In this document: positions 1-8,828 of the stretch, one piece after another
Numbering within the stretch: the stretch's first letter is position 1
Layout: every line of letters begins with the position of its first letter
Notes under the pieces: generated by a model
What the model was told of the DNA's origin: nothing
Database searches by the model: none
What the model saw: only the letters and a program-made list of their open reading frames with translations
From: Bacteroidales bacterium
GTDB taxonomy: Bacteria; Bacteroidota; Bacteroidia; Bacteroidales; P3
Direction of reading: 5' to 3'
DNA: 64,000 bases
Assembly (NCBI GenBank): GCA_017962665.1
Contig: JAGCUU010000016.1
Span: forward strand, 1 to 64,000
Program-made: the position numbers and the translations under genes

Positions 1-572
1 GCGCGGAGACGCTGGATAATATATTCAAGCTTCTTGTGGCTGACCATCAGGGCGTCGGCGCCGCTGAGCAATACGTCGCGCACCTGTGGGGTCTTTTCAA
101 TGTAGGCAAGGCATTTCTCTATGCGCTCGCTGGGACTCTCGTCGTCTTTCTGGCCGGCAAAACGACGGCGGGTGCAGTGGCGGCAGTACATGGAGCACAT
201 GTCGGTGATGAGGAACAGCACGCGGTCTGGGTAGCGGTGGGTAAGGCCAGGAGCAGGGGAGTCTTCATCTTCATGCAGCGGATCGTTGAGGTCGGCGGGG
301 GCGATATTGCACTCGGGACCGGCGGGGATGGCCTGACGGCGGATGGGGTCGTACGGGTCGTTGGGGTCGATAAGACTCAAGTAGTAGGGCGTGATGGCCA
401 TACGGAACTTGGCCAGAGCCTTCTTGATACCTTCGGCCTCTTCAGGGTCGAAAGTGAAATACTTGCTCAGTTCCTCATAGGTCTCAATGCGGTTCTTCAC
501 CTGCCATTTCCAGTCGTTCCATTCAGCATCGCTGACATTCGGGAACAATTCTTTTCTGCGATTTACTTTCAT
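1..572 (-). CDS. kamA: Lysine 2,3-aminomutase, N-terminal part (runs off the left edge)
   Basis: My translation of the reverse strand from the ATG at 570-572 gives about 190 residues, open to the window edge. It begins MKVNRRKELFPNVSDAEW and carries the radical SAM cluster motif CSMYCRHC near residue 130, followed by TRRRFAGQ and LLSGGDALM, all typical of KamA. The family is a PLP- and SAM-dependent enzyme converting L-lysine to L-beta-lysine, the first step of lysine fermentation. About half of the usual ~400+ residues is visible, so the PLP-binding C-terminal part cannot be checked. It follows hddC in the same direction but has its own promoter box. A related aminomutase (glutamate or arginine type) is possible but less likely. 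Confidence 0.9.
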   Translation of the reverse strand, partial: MKVNRRKELFPNVSDAEWNDWKWQVKNRIETYEELSKYFTFDPEEAEGIKKALAKFRMAITPYYLSLIDPNDPYDPIRRQAIPAGPECNIAPADLNDPLHEDEDSPAPGLTHRYPDRVLFLITDMCSMYCRHCTRRRFAGQKDDESPSERIEKCLAYIEKTPQVRDVLLSGADALMVSHKKLEYIIQRLR

Positions 573-644
573 ATTGTTGTAATTGATTGTTATTCTTTAT
601 GATAATTGTTGTGTAGTATGTCTTAGTATCTCATTTGGACGATG

Positions 645-652
645 CAAAGTTA
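645..652 (-). promoter_or_regulatory. Promoter -7 box for kamA
   Basis: Read on the minus strand this is TAACTTTG, an exact match to the Bacteroidota -7 consensus TAnnTTTG. It lies about 72 bp upstream of the kamA ATG in the 95 bp gap after hddC. I see no good -33 TTTG at the expected distance. Confidence 0.55.
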
Positions 653-667
653 CGCAAAAAAAGCGAA

Positions 668-1369
668 TCATGCGTATTGTTCCGTCAGTTTATGATAGTC
701 TTCAGGAATGCCGATGTCGAGGAAGAAGGCGTCGGAAGTGTATGCATAGAAAGGCTCAATTGTGTATCTGGATTGAAGTATCTCTTTTTCAAAAGAAAAT
801 CTTTCGCCCAGTACATGCTCTTCAAGCAGGCTGCGGTGCATCATGTATATGCCGCCGTTGATAGTACCTGAAATAGGAGTGGAGCATTCTTTTTTTTCTG
901 TAAATCCTGTTATGATGCCATCATTGTCAGTTGTTACTGAACCGTATCTCGAAATGTCGTCTACCTGCCGCAATACTACAGAAAGACGTGAAATATTACT
1001 GTGTGATTTGTGAAACAACTTCAATTTTTCGTAGTCTATACGGAAAAGAGTGTCTCCGTTAAGCACAGTAACACTATCTTCCTTGCAGTGCTCAATGGCA
1101 TTGCGCATTCCTCCTCCCGTACCGAGTGCAGTCTCCTCCACGGCATAAGACAACCGTACTCCTTTGTATTTGTCTCCAAAATGCTCTTTGATTTTTTCGT
1201 GCATGTAGCCGGTCGAAAGGACGATATGGTCGAAGCCGTAGGGTATTATGCAGTCGAGCAGGAGTTCCAGGAATGGTCTGTTACCTACGGGAGCCATTGG
1301 TTTGGGCACATCGCTGACTACACTGCGAAGACGTGTTCCAAAACCACCGGCAAGAATTATAGCTTCCAT
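668..1369 (-). CDS. hddC: D-glycero-alpha-D-manno-heptose 1-phosphate guanylyltransferase-like nucleotidyltransferase
   Basis: 233 residues with the sugar-nucleotidyltransferase signature ILAGGFGTRLRSVVSDVPKP at residues 5-24 and the metal-binding NGDTL near residue 105. The family makes GDP- or NDP-sugars from sugar 1-phosphates. The assignment to heptose rests on the neighbours: gmhA 22 bp upstream and hddA before that, which provide the earlier steps of GDP-D-glycero-alpha-D-manno-heptose synthesis. It is the last gene of the operon starting at 4163. A mannose-1-phosphate or glucose-1-phosphate specificity cannot be excluded from sequence alone. Confidence 0.85.
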   Translation of the reverse strand: MEAIILAGGFGTRLRSVVSDVPKPMAPVGNRPFLELLLDCIIPYGFDHIVLSTGYMHEKIKEHFGDKYKGVRLSYAVEETALGTGGGMRNAIEHCKEDSVTVLNGDTLFRIDYEKLKLFHKSHSNISRLSVVLRQVDDISRYGSVTTDNDGIITGFTEKKECSTPISGTINGGIYMMHRSLLEEHVLGERFSFEKEILQSRYTIEPFYAYTSDAFFLDIGIPEDYHKLTEQYA

Positions 1370-1391
1370 TTGGGGAATGGTTTAATGGCGA

Positions 1392-1979
1392 TTATTTATC
1401 AGACCTTGGGAAGATGGCAGACTCGACGAGCTCACAGATGATATGTCCAATCATGATGTGGCTCTCCTGGATGCGGGGGGTGTCGGTAGACGGTACGTTG
1501 AGCAGGATGTCGGAGTCTTTCTTCATCTTGCCGCCGGTGGCGCCGGTAAAGGAAATGATACTGACCCCGTTCTCTTTGCATATTTCGTAGGCGTTGAGAA
1601 TATTTTGCGAGTTGCCGGATGTGCTGATTCCTATAAGCACATCGCCTTTTTTTCCTGTGCCACGAAGCAGGCGTGAGAAAATATGTTCATAACCGTAGTC
1701 GTTGCCCACGGCGGTGAGGTAAGAGGTGTTGCAGTGCAATGCTTCGGCAGGGAGTGGTGGACGGTCGTAATAGAAACGTCCGCTAAGCTCTGCCGCAAGG
1801 TGTTGTGCATCGGCGGCGCTGCCACCATTTCCGCAGAAAAGGATTTTGTTTCCGTTGTGTAAAGCGGCAATGATAAGATCGGCTGCTTGCTGAATTTTTG
1901 CAAGAAAGTCTGGATTGTCAAGTATTTCCTGTTTGGCGGCAATGCTCTGTGTTATGGATTCTTTTATTCGGGGAGACAT
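1392..1979 (-). CDS. gmhA: Phosphoheptose isomerase (sedoheptulose 7-phosphate isomerase)
   Basis: 195 residues, the usual length for GmhA. It has the SIS-domain core FCGNGGSAADAQHLAAEL around residues 48-65, GISTSGNSQNIL near residue 116, and the C-terminal zinc-site helix with ESHIMIGHIICE. The enzyme converts sedoheptulose 7-phosphate to D-glycero-D-manno-heptose 7-phosphate in the cytoplasm. It sits 18 bp after hddA and 22 bp before hddC, so the three consecutive pathway enzymes are co-transcribed. The ATG at 1979 gives the family's normal N-terminus. Confidence 0.92.
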   Translation of the reverse strand: MSPRIKESITQSIAAKQEILDNPDFLAKIQQAADLIIAALHNGNKILFCGNGGSAADAQHLAAELSGRFYYDRPPLPAEALHCNTSYLTAVGNDYGYEHIFSRLLRGTGKKGDVLIGISTSGNSQNILNAYEICKENGVSIISFTGATGGKMKKDSDILLNVPSTDTPRIQESHIMIGHIICELVESAIFPRSDK

Positions 1980-1997
1980 GATATTATGATTGTTTGA

Positions 1998-3023
1998 TTA
2001 GTTGTCTGTTTTCCAAGTTTTGAGACCTTCGGTGGTAAATTCATAGCGGTGTACCATGCCGCCGAACTGCTGCAGGGCGTCGGCAACGCTGTGGCGTGTC
2101 AGTCCTGGACAGTAGAAGAACATGAATCCTCCACCTCCTGCTCCGCTGATCTTACCGCCGCTGGCACCGGCGTTGCGTGCGGCGTCGTATATTGCGTCAA
2201 TGCGAGGGTTGCTGATACTTTTTGCCATTTGCTTTTTGTTCTGCCATCCAAAATCAAGGATATCTCCAATTCTGTCAATGTCACCTTTCAGAAGCACCTC
2301 TTTCATCTGCACAGCCTGCTCTTTTAGTTTGTGCATGGACTCAATACTGTTCGATTTTTTCGCTTTGACGTTCTGTTGCTGCTCTTTGATTATGTCTGCA
2401 CTGACATGGCTGGTGTCGGTATAGTAGAGTAGGAGATTGTGGCACAGTTCATCCTGATAACGTTGCCGTACACGTAATGGGTTGACAATGACGTTGTCAC
2501 CGATAAACTCCATAAAGTTGAAGCCTCCAAAAGTTGCAGCGTATTGGTCTTGCTTGCCGCCTGCAAGACCGAGGTCGATACGTTCGATCTCGTATGCCAG
2601 ACGAGCAATGTCGTATTCTCCAAGAGGTAGTTTCAGCCACTCTACGTATGCGCCAAGGATGCTTACCACCAGGGTGGATGAAGTACCCATTCCACTACCT
2701 GCAGGAACATCGACGAAGGAGGCTATGCGCAACGAGAGCGGTCGGTGGGTGAATTGGCGAACAATTCGGTTGTATACACCTTTATGGAGTATGAAGTATC
2801 CGTCGGTATCAACTTCTGTGGCATTTGTGTATTCCTCGCGCAGATGTTTGTCTGGCGCGATAAAAACCACTTTGCCGTCGTCGGTGGGTTCGATAGTGGT
2901 ATATGCGAACATATCAACGGTGGCATTTAAAATAGCTCCGCCGTAAATGTCGGAATATGGCGATACGTCTGTTCCGCCTCCTGCAAGGCCGAGACGTAGT
3001 GGTGCTTTGCTTCGAATAATCAT
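1998..3023 (-). CDS. hddA: D-glycero-alpha-D-manno-heptose 7-phosphate kinase, GHMP family
   Basis: 341 residues. The N-terminus has SKAPLRLGLAGGGTDVSPYS, the typical start of HddA-like GHMP kinases. The ATP-binding motif PAGSGMGTSSTLVVS is near residues 107-121 and the C-terminal motif KISGAGGGGFMFF near residues 289-301. The reaction would be phosphorylation of heptose 7-phosphate to the 1,7-bisphosphate. The next step needs a GmhB-type phosphatase, which is not in this window. It lies 18 bp downstream of the glycosyltransferase gene and 18 bp upstream of gmhA. Confidence 0.9.
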   Translation of the reverse strand: MIIRSKAPLRLGLAGGGTDVSPYSDIYGGAILNATVDMFAYTTIEPTDDGKVVFIAPDKHLREEYTNATEVDTDGYFILHKGVYNRIVRQFTHRPLSLRIASFVDVPAGSGMGTSSTLVVSILGAYVEWLKLPLGEYDIARLAYEIERIDLGLAGGKQDQYAATFGGFNFMEFIGDNVIVNPLRVRQRYQDELCHNLLLYYTDTSHVSADIIKEQQQNVKAKKSNSIESMHKLKEQAVQMKEVLLKGDIDRIGDILDFGWQNKKQMAKSISNPRIDAIYDAARNAGASGGKISGAGGGGFMFFYCPGLTRHSVADALQQFGGMVHRYEFTTEGLKTWKTDN

Positions 3024-3041
3024 GTTGTCAAGTTCTGTGTA

Positions 3042-4163
3042 TTAAAAAAAACTGTCAATGGCTTTGACCATGTTCTGCCAGCTGTATTTTTTCTTTTCTT
3101 CAGCCACTGCTACTGTAAAGGGTGTTTCACGTTGTTCGTCATAAAAGCGTATAATAGCATCGGCGATTTGTCTTTCATCGGGTTGAACCACATAGCCTAT
3201 TTTCCCGTCGGGAACTATTTCGGCGAGACCTCCGACATCGGTTACGAGCATGGGCTTCTCGAAATGGAAGGCTATCTGTGTCACTCCACTCTGAGTGGCA
3301 CTTTTGTAAGGTTGTGCAACAATGTCGCAGGCTCGGAAATAACGATTTACCTGGCTGTCAGGAATAAAGTCGGTGCATAATACTACCCGATCGTGTAATT
3401 TGAGCTGTTCGATTATCTGTAAATATGGCTTTGAGTCACCGTAAAACTCGCCGGCCACGATGAGTTTTATGTTGCGCTCTTTAAGACGAGGGTCAGCCAG
3501 TGCATTGAGAAGGAGATCGAGACCTTTGTATGCCCTGATAAAACCAAAAAAGAGCAGATATCGACCATTAGGGTCTATGCCAATAAGTTTCCGTGCCTCT
3601 TCTTTGTCAATGAGGTCACCGTAATGGTCGTAAAGAGGATGAGGACAGAAGGTTCGTGGTTTGGTTTTGTTGAATAACCCCAGATCCTCCAAAACCGATC
3701 GCGACATGGCTACGAAAGCATCTGTGGATTTTACGAAGTAGCGGGAAAAAATACGGTCGCCGGGACGATGCTCATGAGGAATGACATTGTCGAGAATGGA
3801 TACAATACGAGTATGACGGTTACGGCGAACGCGACGTTCTATTGTTCCGAGACATGGTGCCATGAACGGAAGCCAGTATTTTGTGATGAGTATATCAGGT
3901 TTTTTTTTCGCTATCTCGCGCCCGACGCGAAACCAGTTGAATGGATTTATGGAGTTTATGCGTCGGTGTATCAGAAGCTTTTGTGGCGCCGGTTCATCGC
4001 TGAATTGTGTTTTGCCAGGGAAAAGGAAGGATGGATACTGTAGCGTGAAAGTATATATTTCCACCTCGTCGCCGCGTTGCAGGTATTCGTATGCAAGCCT
4101 CTCATTGAAAGCACTCAGACCTCCCCTGTAGGGATATGCGGTTCCTACTATTATGATTTTCAT
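3042..4163 (-). CDS. Glycosyltransferase, GT4 family
   Basis: The start is the ATG at 4161-4163, giving 373 residues that begin MKIIIVGTAYPYRGGLSAF. The frame is open further upstream to 4331, but that extension crosses the promoter box at 4199-4206 and looks non-coding. The C-terminal half has the GT-B signature: LLFFGFIRAYKGLDLLLNAL, then VAQPYKSATQSGVTQIAF and PMLVTDVGGLAEIV. The first gene of the heptose operon, it probably transfers a sugar, possibly the heptose, to a surface glycan or glycoprotein. The donor and acceptor are not known. Confidence 0.85.
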   Translation of the reverse strand: MKIIIVGTAYPYRGGLSAFNERLAYEYLQRGDEVEIYTFTLQYPSFLFPGKTQFSDEPAPQKLLIHRRINSINPFNWFRVGREIAKKKPDILITKYWLPFMAPCLGTIERRVRRNRHTRIVSILDNVIPHEHRPGDRIFSRYFVKSTDAFVAMSRSVLEDLGLFNKTKPRTFCPHPLYDHYGDLIDKEEARKLIGIDPNGRYLLFFGFIRAYKGLDLLLNALADPRLKERNIKLIVAGEFYGDSKPYLQIIEQLKLHDRVVLCTDFIPDSQVNRYFRACDIVAQPYKSATQSGVTQIAFHFEKPMLVTDVGGLAEIVPDGKIGYVVQPDERQIADAIIRFYDEQRETPFTVAVAEEKKKYSWQNMVKAIDSFF

Positions 4164-4198
4164 GATATAATCCTGTTCGTGGCTAAAGTTTAGAATTG

Positions 4199-4206
4199 CA
4201 AATTTA
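4199..4206 (-). promoter_or_regulatory. Promoter -7 box for the heptose operon
   Basis: Minus-strand TAAATTTG matches TAnnTTTG and is followed by GCAATTC. It lies 36 bp upstream of the glycosyltransferase ATG in the divergent intergenic region. No clear -33 element is visible. Confidence 0.6.
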
Positions 4207-4238
4207 CATAAAAAAAGTGAAATATATAATAAAAAAGC

Positions 4239-4246
4239 TATTTTTG
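4239..4246 (+). promoter_or_regulatory. Promoter -7 box for the HtrA-like gene
   Basis: TATTTTTG matches TAnnTTTG, 33 bp upstream of the ATG at 4280. Together with the minus-strand box at 4199-4206 it makes a compact divergent promoter region of about 115 bp. The surroundings are very A/T-rich, so a chance match is possible. Confidence 0.4.
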
Positions 4247-4279
4247 TGTTTTTTGATGAAAATTGAGATGATACTGAAT

Positions 4280-5422
4280 ATGAAAAAGCTTTTTTTGCTC
4301 GGCATGTTGCCGGCTCTTTTGCTGCTGCCATTGGGGTGTACTGCCCAGAATGACAAAACGATTGAAAAACAGGATTTGAAAAATGCCAAAGAGAGAACTG
4401 CGATGCCTGTCCTTGTCACTCAAACCGATTTTACTGAAGTGGCAGCGCGTACCATAGATGCAGTGGTTCATATCAAGACCGAGATGACAAAGCTGACGCC
4501 TCTGTATCAGACTTTTTTCGGAATGATAATTGACCGCGGTGTCCGACGCCAGACATACAACGCCTATGGCTCTGGTGTTATTATTTCATCGGATGGCTAT
4601 ATTGTTACCAACAACCATGTTGTTCAGGATGCCGAACGAGTTACCGTTACCTTGAATAACAAGCGTGAACTTCCGGCTCGTGTTGTGGGAACCGATCCTG
4701 CCACCGATTTGGCGGTGATAAAGATCGAGGCCACTGATTTGCAGTCGATTCCTTTCGGCAACTCCGATTCTGCCCGAATCGGTGAGCCGGTGCTTGCCAT
4801 TGGAAACCCTTTTAATCTCACCTCAACGGTAACTGCCGGCATTATTTCTGCCAAGGCTCGCTATATGAATATTATCCAGAACCCTGGTGTGGAAAGCACT
4901 ATAGAATCGTTTATTCAAACCGACGCGGCTGTGAACAGCGGGAATTCCGGTGGCGCCTTGGTGAACGGACGAGCCGAACTTATTGGCATCAACACTGCAA
5001 TCGCCAGCGGTGACGGGTACTATACAGGTTATTCGTTCGCCATTCCGTCGAATATCGCTCAAAAAGTCACCAACGATCTTCGTATGTATGGGGCTGTCCA
5101 GCGTGGCTATCTTGGTGTGAATGTTATGGAGGTGACAGCCGAGATTGCATCCCATATGGGACTTTCAGAACCTCATGGAATTCTCATCGCACGAGTCATA
5201 CCTAATTGCGCTGCTGCCAAAGCGGGTATGAAAGACGGGGATATACTGCTGAATGTCAATGGTGTAGAGGTGAATTCATACGCATCAATGATGGAGGAAG
5301 TCGCCCTTTTCAATCCTGGTGACAAAGTGACTGTTGTCTTTATTCGTGGAGGAAAAATGCAGACGGCGGAGCTGACTTTGCTTAACTCTAAAGGCAATAC
5401 ACAGATAATCACTAATCGTTGA
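4280..5422 (+). CDS. HtrA/Deg-type serine protease, lipoprotein, single PDZ domain
   Basis: Starting at the ATG at 4280 gives 380 residues with a lipoprotein signal peptide (hydrophobic core, then LPLGC, Cys20). In-frame ATGs further upstream (4256, 4268) would spoil this. The trypsin-like triad is His113 (NNHVV), Asp143 (TDLAVIKI) and Ser223 (GNSGGA). One PDZ domain covers about residues 283-375. Family members degrade misfolded envelope proteins. Classical DegP/HtrA has two PDZ domains and ~480 residues, so this is a DegS-like layout, but anchored by lipid rather than by a membrane helix. The MATE gene follows after 29 bp. Confidence 0.93.
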   Translation: MKKLFLLGMLPALLLLPLGCTAQNDKTIEKQDLKNAKERTAMPVLVTQTDFTEVAARTIDAVVHIKTEMTKLTPLYQTFFGMIIDRGVRRQTYNAYGSGVIISSDGYIVTNNHVVQDAERVTVTLNNKRELPARVVGTDPATDLAVIKIEATDLQSIPFGNSDSARIGEPVLAIGNPFNLTSTVTAGIISAKARYMNIIQNPGVESTIESFIQTDAAVNSGNSGGALVNGRAELIGINTAIASGDGYYTGYSFAIPSNIAQKVTNDLRMYGAVQRGYLGVNVMEVTAEIASHMGLSEPHGILIARVIPNCAAAKAGMKDGDILLNVNGVEVNSYASMMEEVALFNPGDKVTVVFIRGGKMQTAELTLLNSKGNTQIITNR

Positions 5423-5451
5423 TATAGGGTTCTTCCAACATCAATTATCTC

Positions 5452-6798
5452 TTGTCGCTCGATACCAAATATAGGGAAATGACTGAGACTCCAGTACCGC
5501 GTCTGGTACTGCGTCTTGCTGTACCGTCAATGGTAAGCATGGTCGTAACGGCTTTGTACAATGTTGTCGATGCGGCCTTTATAGGGCATCTATCCACCGA
5601 GGCCACAGCAGGTATCGGTATCTCATTTGCTTATATGGCCTTCATTCAGGCTGTGGGTTTCTTTTTTGGACATGGCTCAGGAAATCATATCTCGCGAGCC
5701 TTAGGTGCTCGCAACTACAGCGATGCCGGCATTATGGCATCGGTAGGCTTCTTTACACCGTTGTTTTTGGGGGCATTGGCCGCATTGGTTGGATTGCCTC
5801 TGTTGCCTCAGCTGGTGCGTATTCTTGGAGCTCCTTCCGACGTGGTGCCTTATGCCTGTGACTATCTGCGATATATACTTGTCGCTTCACCGTTTATGAT
5901 GTCGGCGTTAACACTTAACAACCAGTTGAGACTTCAAGGTAACGCAAAGTTTGGTATGGTCGGCATTGTCAGCGGAGCGGTGCTCAATATCGCGTTGGAT
6001 CCTCTGTTGATTTTTGGAATGGGTTTGGATGTGACGGGTGCTTCGCTTGCTACGGCTATAAGCCAGTTTTTCGCTTGGCTGTTGTTGTTATGGGGAACGA
6101 CGCGAGGTGAGTCTGTACATATCCTTTTGAAGAATTTCAAGCCTTCCTGGATATGCTATAAAGAGATTTTCGCAGGTGGGCTTCCTTCGTTGTTCAGGCA
6201 AGTGTTCAATTGTGCCTCTGCAATTATGCTTAACTATGCGGCTGCAAGATATGCACCTGAAGGGCAGGAGGCTTCGTCTGTGGCGGCATTTGCCGTTGTG
6301 TCTCGAACTACCATGTTTGCCTTCTCGCTTATTCTTGGCTTTACCCAGGGATTCCAGCCCGTGTGTGGTTTCAACTATGGTGCACATAAATATAACCGTG
6401 TCAAGCAGTCATATCTTTTCGCCCTCTCGGTTTCAGCATTAATGTTGGCTGTATTGTCATTGCTTGGCTTTATTTTTGCACCAAATATTATTGCAATATT
6501 CCGTAGTGAGGACCCGATGTTGATTGACATCGGATCAAGGGCGTTGCGGTGGCAGTGTGTCGTCTTTCCGTTATGCACGCTAAGTACCGCGACCAATATG
6601 CTTTTTCAGAATATCAGGATGACCATTCCGGCAACATTGTTGGCTATCGGTCGTCAAGGATTGTTCTTTATCCCTTCAATATTGTTGTTGCCGTTGGCTT
6701 TCGGATTGCATGGTGTAGAGATGGCACAGGCTGTCGCCGATGTATGTACATTTATACTTTCGGTTCCTTTTGCAATCTGGATAATAAGAAAGTTGTAA
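5452..6798 (+). CDS. MATE-family multidrug or metabolite exporter
   Basis: 448 residues, normal for MATE transporters, with about 12 hydrophobic segments. The N-terminal RLAVPSMVSMVVTALYNVVD and FIGHLSTEATAGIGIS are characteristic. The first codon is taken as TTG at 5452 because related proteins usually carry a few residues (here DTKYRE) before METPV-like sequence. The alternative is the ATG at 5479, ten codons in. These inner-membrane antiporters export drugs or metabolites using Na+ or H+; the substrate cannot be predicted. It is convergent with aguA, separated by 21 bp. Confidence 0.92.
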   Translation: MSLDTKYREMTETPVPRLVLRLAVPSMVSMVVTALYNVVDAAFIGHLSTEATAGIGISFAYMAFIQAVGFFFGHGSGNHISRALGARNYSDAGIMASVGFFTPLFLGALAALVGLPLLPQLVRILGAPSDVVPYACDYLRYILVASPFMMSALTLNNQLRLQGNAKFGMVGIVSGAVLNIALDPLLIFGMGLDVTGASLATAISQFFAWLLLLWGTTRGESVHILLKNFKPSWICYKEIFAGGLPSLFRQVFNCASAIMLNYAAARYAPEGQEASSVAAFAVVSRTTMFAFSLILGFTQGFQPVCGFNYGAHKYNRVKQSYLFALSVSALMLAVLSLLGFIFAPNIIAIFRSEDPMLIDIGSRALRWQCVVFPLCTLSTATNMLFQNIRMTIPATLLAIGRQGLFFIPSILLLPLAFGLHGVEMAQAVADVCTFILSVPFAIWIIRKL

Positions 6799-6819
6799 TC
6801 GTCGGTTGACTATTCTTCG

Positions 6820-7860
6820 CTAAACCATCTGCTGGCTGAGGCAGTGGAATGAACCAAGCCCCCAAATGATATCTGTGGAGTCGATGCCGACTATTTCGCG
6901 CGATGGAAAGCACTCTTCCAATATGTATGCGGCTCGGGTGTCGTTGTCGCATTTGTATGTAGGAAATATCACCAATCCATTACAGATATAGAAGTTGGCG
7001 TATGAGGCTGGAAGCCTCTGACCATCCCATTCGACCAGTGACGGCATTGGCAGTTCTACAATGGTGGGCTGTTTCCCGTTTGCAAGGCGGCAACTGCTCA
7101 GAGTCTTCAAGTTGTCCTGTAGTGGTTTGTAGTTCTCATCATTCTTGTCTTCCTCAATTGCGGTAACTATTATGTCGTCGTCTACAAATCGGCTAAGGTC
7201 GTCTACATGGCCGTCAGTGTCGTCGCCGGCAATGCCATCGCCAAGCCAGATGATATTGTCAACGCCGTAGTATGCTCTCAGATGCTCCTCTATTTGTGTC
7301 TGTGACAATGTAGGATTGCGGTTGGGATTGAGAAGGCATGATGTGGTCGTGAGCAGGTCGCCTTTCCCGTTGACATCAATAGAGCCACCTTCCATTACAA
7401 TGTGAGGCTCAAACATCGTCATTCCTAACAGGTCGGCTATGCGTGCAGGAATCTGATTGTCGAGGTCGTATGGGTATTTCCCTCCCCAGGCATTGTGGTT
7501 CCAATTGACCAGCGCCTTCATGCCATGGTTTTTATGGTTTGAAAGAAAAGCAGGTCCATGGTCACGGCACCAAGCATCATTTGTTGGGAAACGGTGGAAT
7601 TCGATATTGACCATAAAGGCTCCAATCTCTTTTAGTGCTTGCCGTACGGTGTTTTCCATGGCTTCGTCCTGTACGTTTATATGTACGGTTTCCACCTCTG
7701 TCAGTGTTTTGATAAATAGATTGTAGGAGGGGAAGATGGTGTTTATCTTTCCTGGCCAGGAGTCTTCGTTGTGAGGATAGCTAAGCCATGTGGCTTCGTG
7801 TTTTTCCCATTCTGCCGGCATATAGAATCCGCGTTCTTTCGGGGTAGGAGATATTATCAT
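6820..7860 (-). CDS. aguA: Agmatine deiminase
   Basis: 346 residues of the peptidylarginine deiminase-like family. It has PAEWEKHEATWLSYPHN at the N-terminus, NDAWCRDHGPAF near residue 93, MEGGSIDVNG near residue 157, the conserved GDDTDGHVDD, and the catalytic Cys340 in GSFHCLSQQ. It converts agmatine to N-carbamoylputrescine and ammonia. aguB, the next enzyme of the route to putrescine, lies immediately upstream in the same direction, which supports agmatine over peptidyl-arginine as substrate. No arginine decarboxylase is in the window. Confidence 0.93.
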   Translation of the reverse strand: MIISPTPKERGFYMPAEWEKHEATWLSYPHNEDSWPGKINTIFPSYNLFIKTLTEVETVHINVQDEAMENTVRQALKEIGAFMVNIEFHRFPTNDAWCRDHGPAFLSNHKNHGMKALVNWNHNAWGGKYPYDLDNQIPARIADLLGMTMFEPHIVMEGGSIDVNGKGDLLTTTSCLLNPNRNPTLSQTQIEEHLRAYYGVDNIIWLGDGIAGDDTDGHVDDLSRFVDDDIIVTAIEEDKNDENYKPLQDNLKTLSSCRLANGKQPTIVELPMPSLVEWDGQRLPASYANFYICNGLVIFPTYKCDNDTRAAYILEECFPSREIVGIDSTDIIWGLGSFHCLSQQMV

Positions 7861-7870
7861 ATTATTGATA

Positions 7871-7925
7871 AAGTTTATAGTTTAAAGTTTAAAGACCTCA
7901 TGCATCACACATCATACATCACATG
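7871..7925. repeat. Degenerate intergenic repeat between aguA and aguB
   Basis: The 66 bp gap holds iterated AGTTTA/AAGTTTAAAG units followed by CATCACACATCATACATCA-type units. The same two kinds of unit, in the opposite orientation, appear at 20171-20296. This looks like a low-complexity dispersed element rather than a protein-binding site. Confidence 0.45.
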
Positions 7926-7926
7926 T

Positions 7927-8793
7927 CTAATCTATATATCTGTTGAGTATTGGCTGATAGCTGTCGATACGTCGGTCACGCAGGTATGGCCAGTGTCGAC
8001 GGTAACGGTCGCTGTCCTTCAGGTCTATCTCTTCTACATGAATGCATTCTTCAAGGTGGGGCGCTTGCCAAAGCACACGTCCAAAGGCATTAGTCACAAA
8101 TGAGCCACCCCAGAATTGCATATCCCCTTCACGTCCGGTACGGTTGACACTGACAACGGGGACGCCATTGGCAACGGAATGGCTGCGCTGGATAGTCTGC
8201 CATGCTTGGTATTGCTCGTCGTTAGTCGCTTCGTCCTGATCTACGGCCCAGCCTATGGCGGTGGGGTAGAACAGGATTTCGGCGCCCATCAAGGCTGTAA
8301 TACGTGATGCTTCGGGATACCATTGATCCCAGCATATCAAAACGCCTATACGAGCATAGCGTGTGTGAAACACTTTATATCCCAAGTCGCCAGGGGTGAA
8401 ATAGAATTTCTCAAAGTATCCAGGGTCATCGGGTATGTGCATCTTTCGGTATTTCCCAAGATAAGAACCGTCGGCATCAATTACTGCGGTGGTATTGTGA
8501 TACAGTCCTTCTGCGCGTTTTTCGAACATGGAGCAGATGATGACAACGCCGAGCTCTTTTGCCAAATCCATGAAATGTTGGGTTGTCGGACCGTTAGGAA
8601 TACTTTCGGCATAACGGAAGTTGTGGTAGTCTTCAACATCGCAGAAATAGAGCGAAGCGAACAATTCCTGTAGACAGATGATTTGTGCGCCTTCGGAAGC
8701 GAGTTGACGTACTTTTTCTGTGTAGCGTGCAATGTTCTGTTCTTTGTCTTGTCCGCACGACATCTGTGCAAGACCAATTTTAACTTTACTCAT
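7927..8793 (-). CDS. aguB: N-carbamoylputrescine amidase
   Basis: 288 residues of the carbon-nitrogen hydrolase (nitrilase) family. The Glu-Lys-Cys triad is visible: Glu43 (CLQELFASLYF), Lys117 (KYRKMHIPDD) and Cys154 (VLICWDQWYPEASR). The phrases around the triad are those of AguB rather than of other amidases. It hydrolyses N-carbamoylputrescine to putrescine, CO2 and ammonia in the cytoplasm. It precedes aguA by 66 bp on the same strand and is probably co-transcribed with it. Confidence 0.93.
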   Translation of the reverse strand: MSKVKIGLAQMSCGQDKEQNIARYTEKVRQLASEGAQIICLQELFASLYFCDVEDYHNFRYAESIPNGPTTQHFMDLAKELGVVIICSMFEKRAEGLYHNTTAVIDADGSYLGKYRKMHIPDDPGYFEKFYFTPGDLGYKVFHTRYARIGVLICWDQWYPEASRITALMGAEILFYPTAIGWAVDQDEATNDEQYQAWQTIQRSHSVANGVPVVSVNRTGREGDMQFWGGSFVTNAFGRVLWQAPHLEECIHVEEIDLKDSDRYRRHWPYLRDRRIDSYQPILNRYID

Positions 8794-8828
8794 CTATTAT
8801 TGTATTGGATGTTTTGTCAATTAATCAA

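Noticed and set aside
36-602. A long plus-strand open frame over the kamA region
   Set aside because: The reverse strand encodes clear lysine 2,3-aminomutase with CSMYCRHC; the plus frame has no recognisable composition or motif.
4164-4331. N-terminal extension of the GT4 glycosyltransferase
   Set aside because: It crosses the promoter box and the divergent gene's start; GT4 proteins begin near MKIIIVGTAYPY.
7871-7925. CRISPR-like repeat array
   Set aside because: Units are short, degenerate and without unique spacers of constant length.
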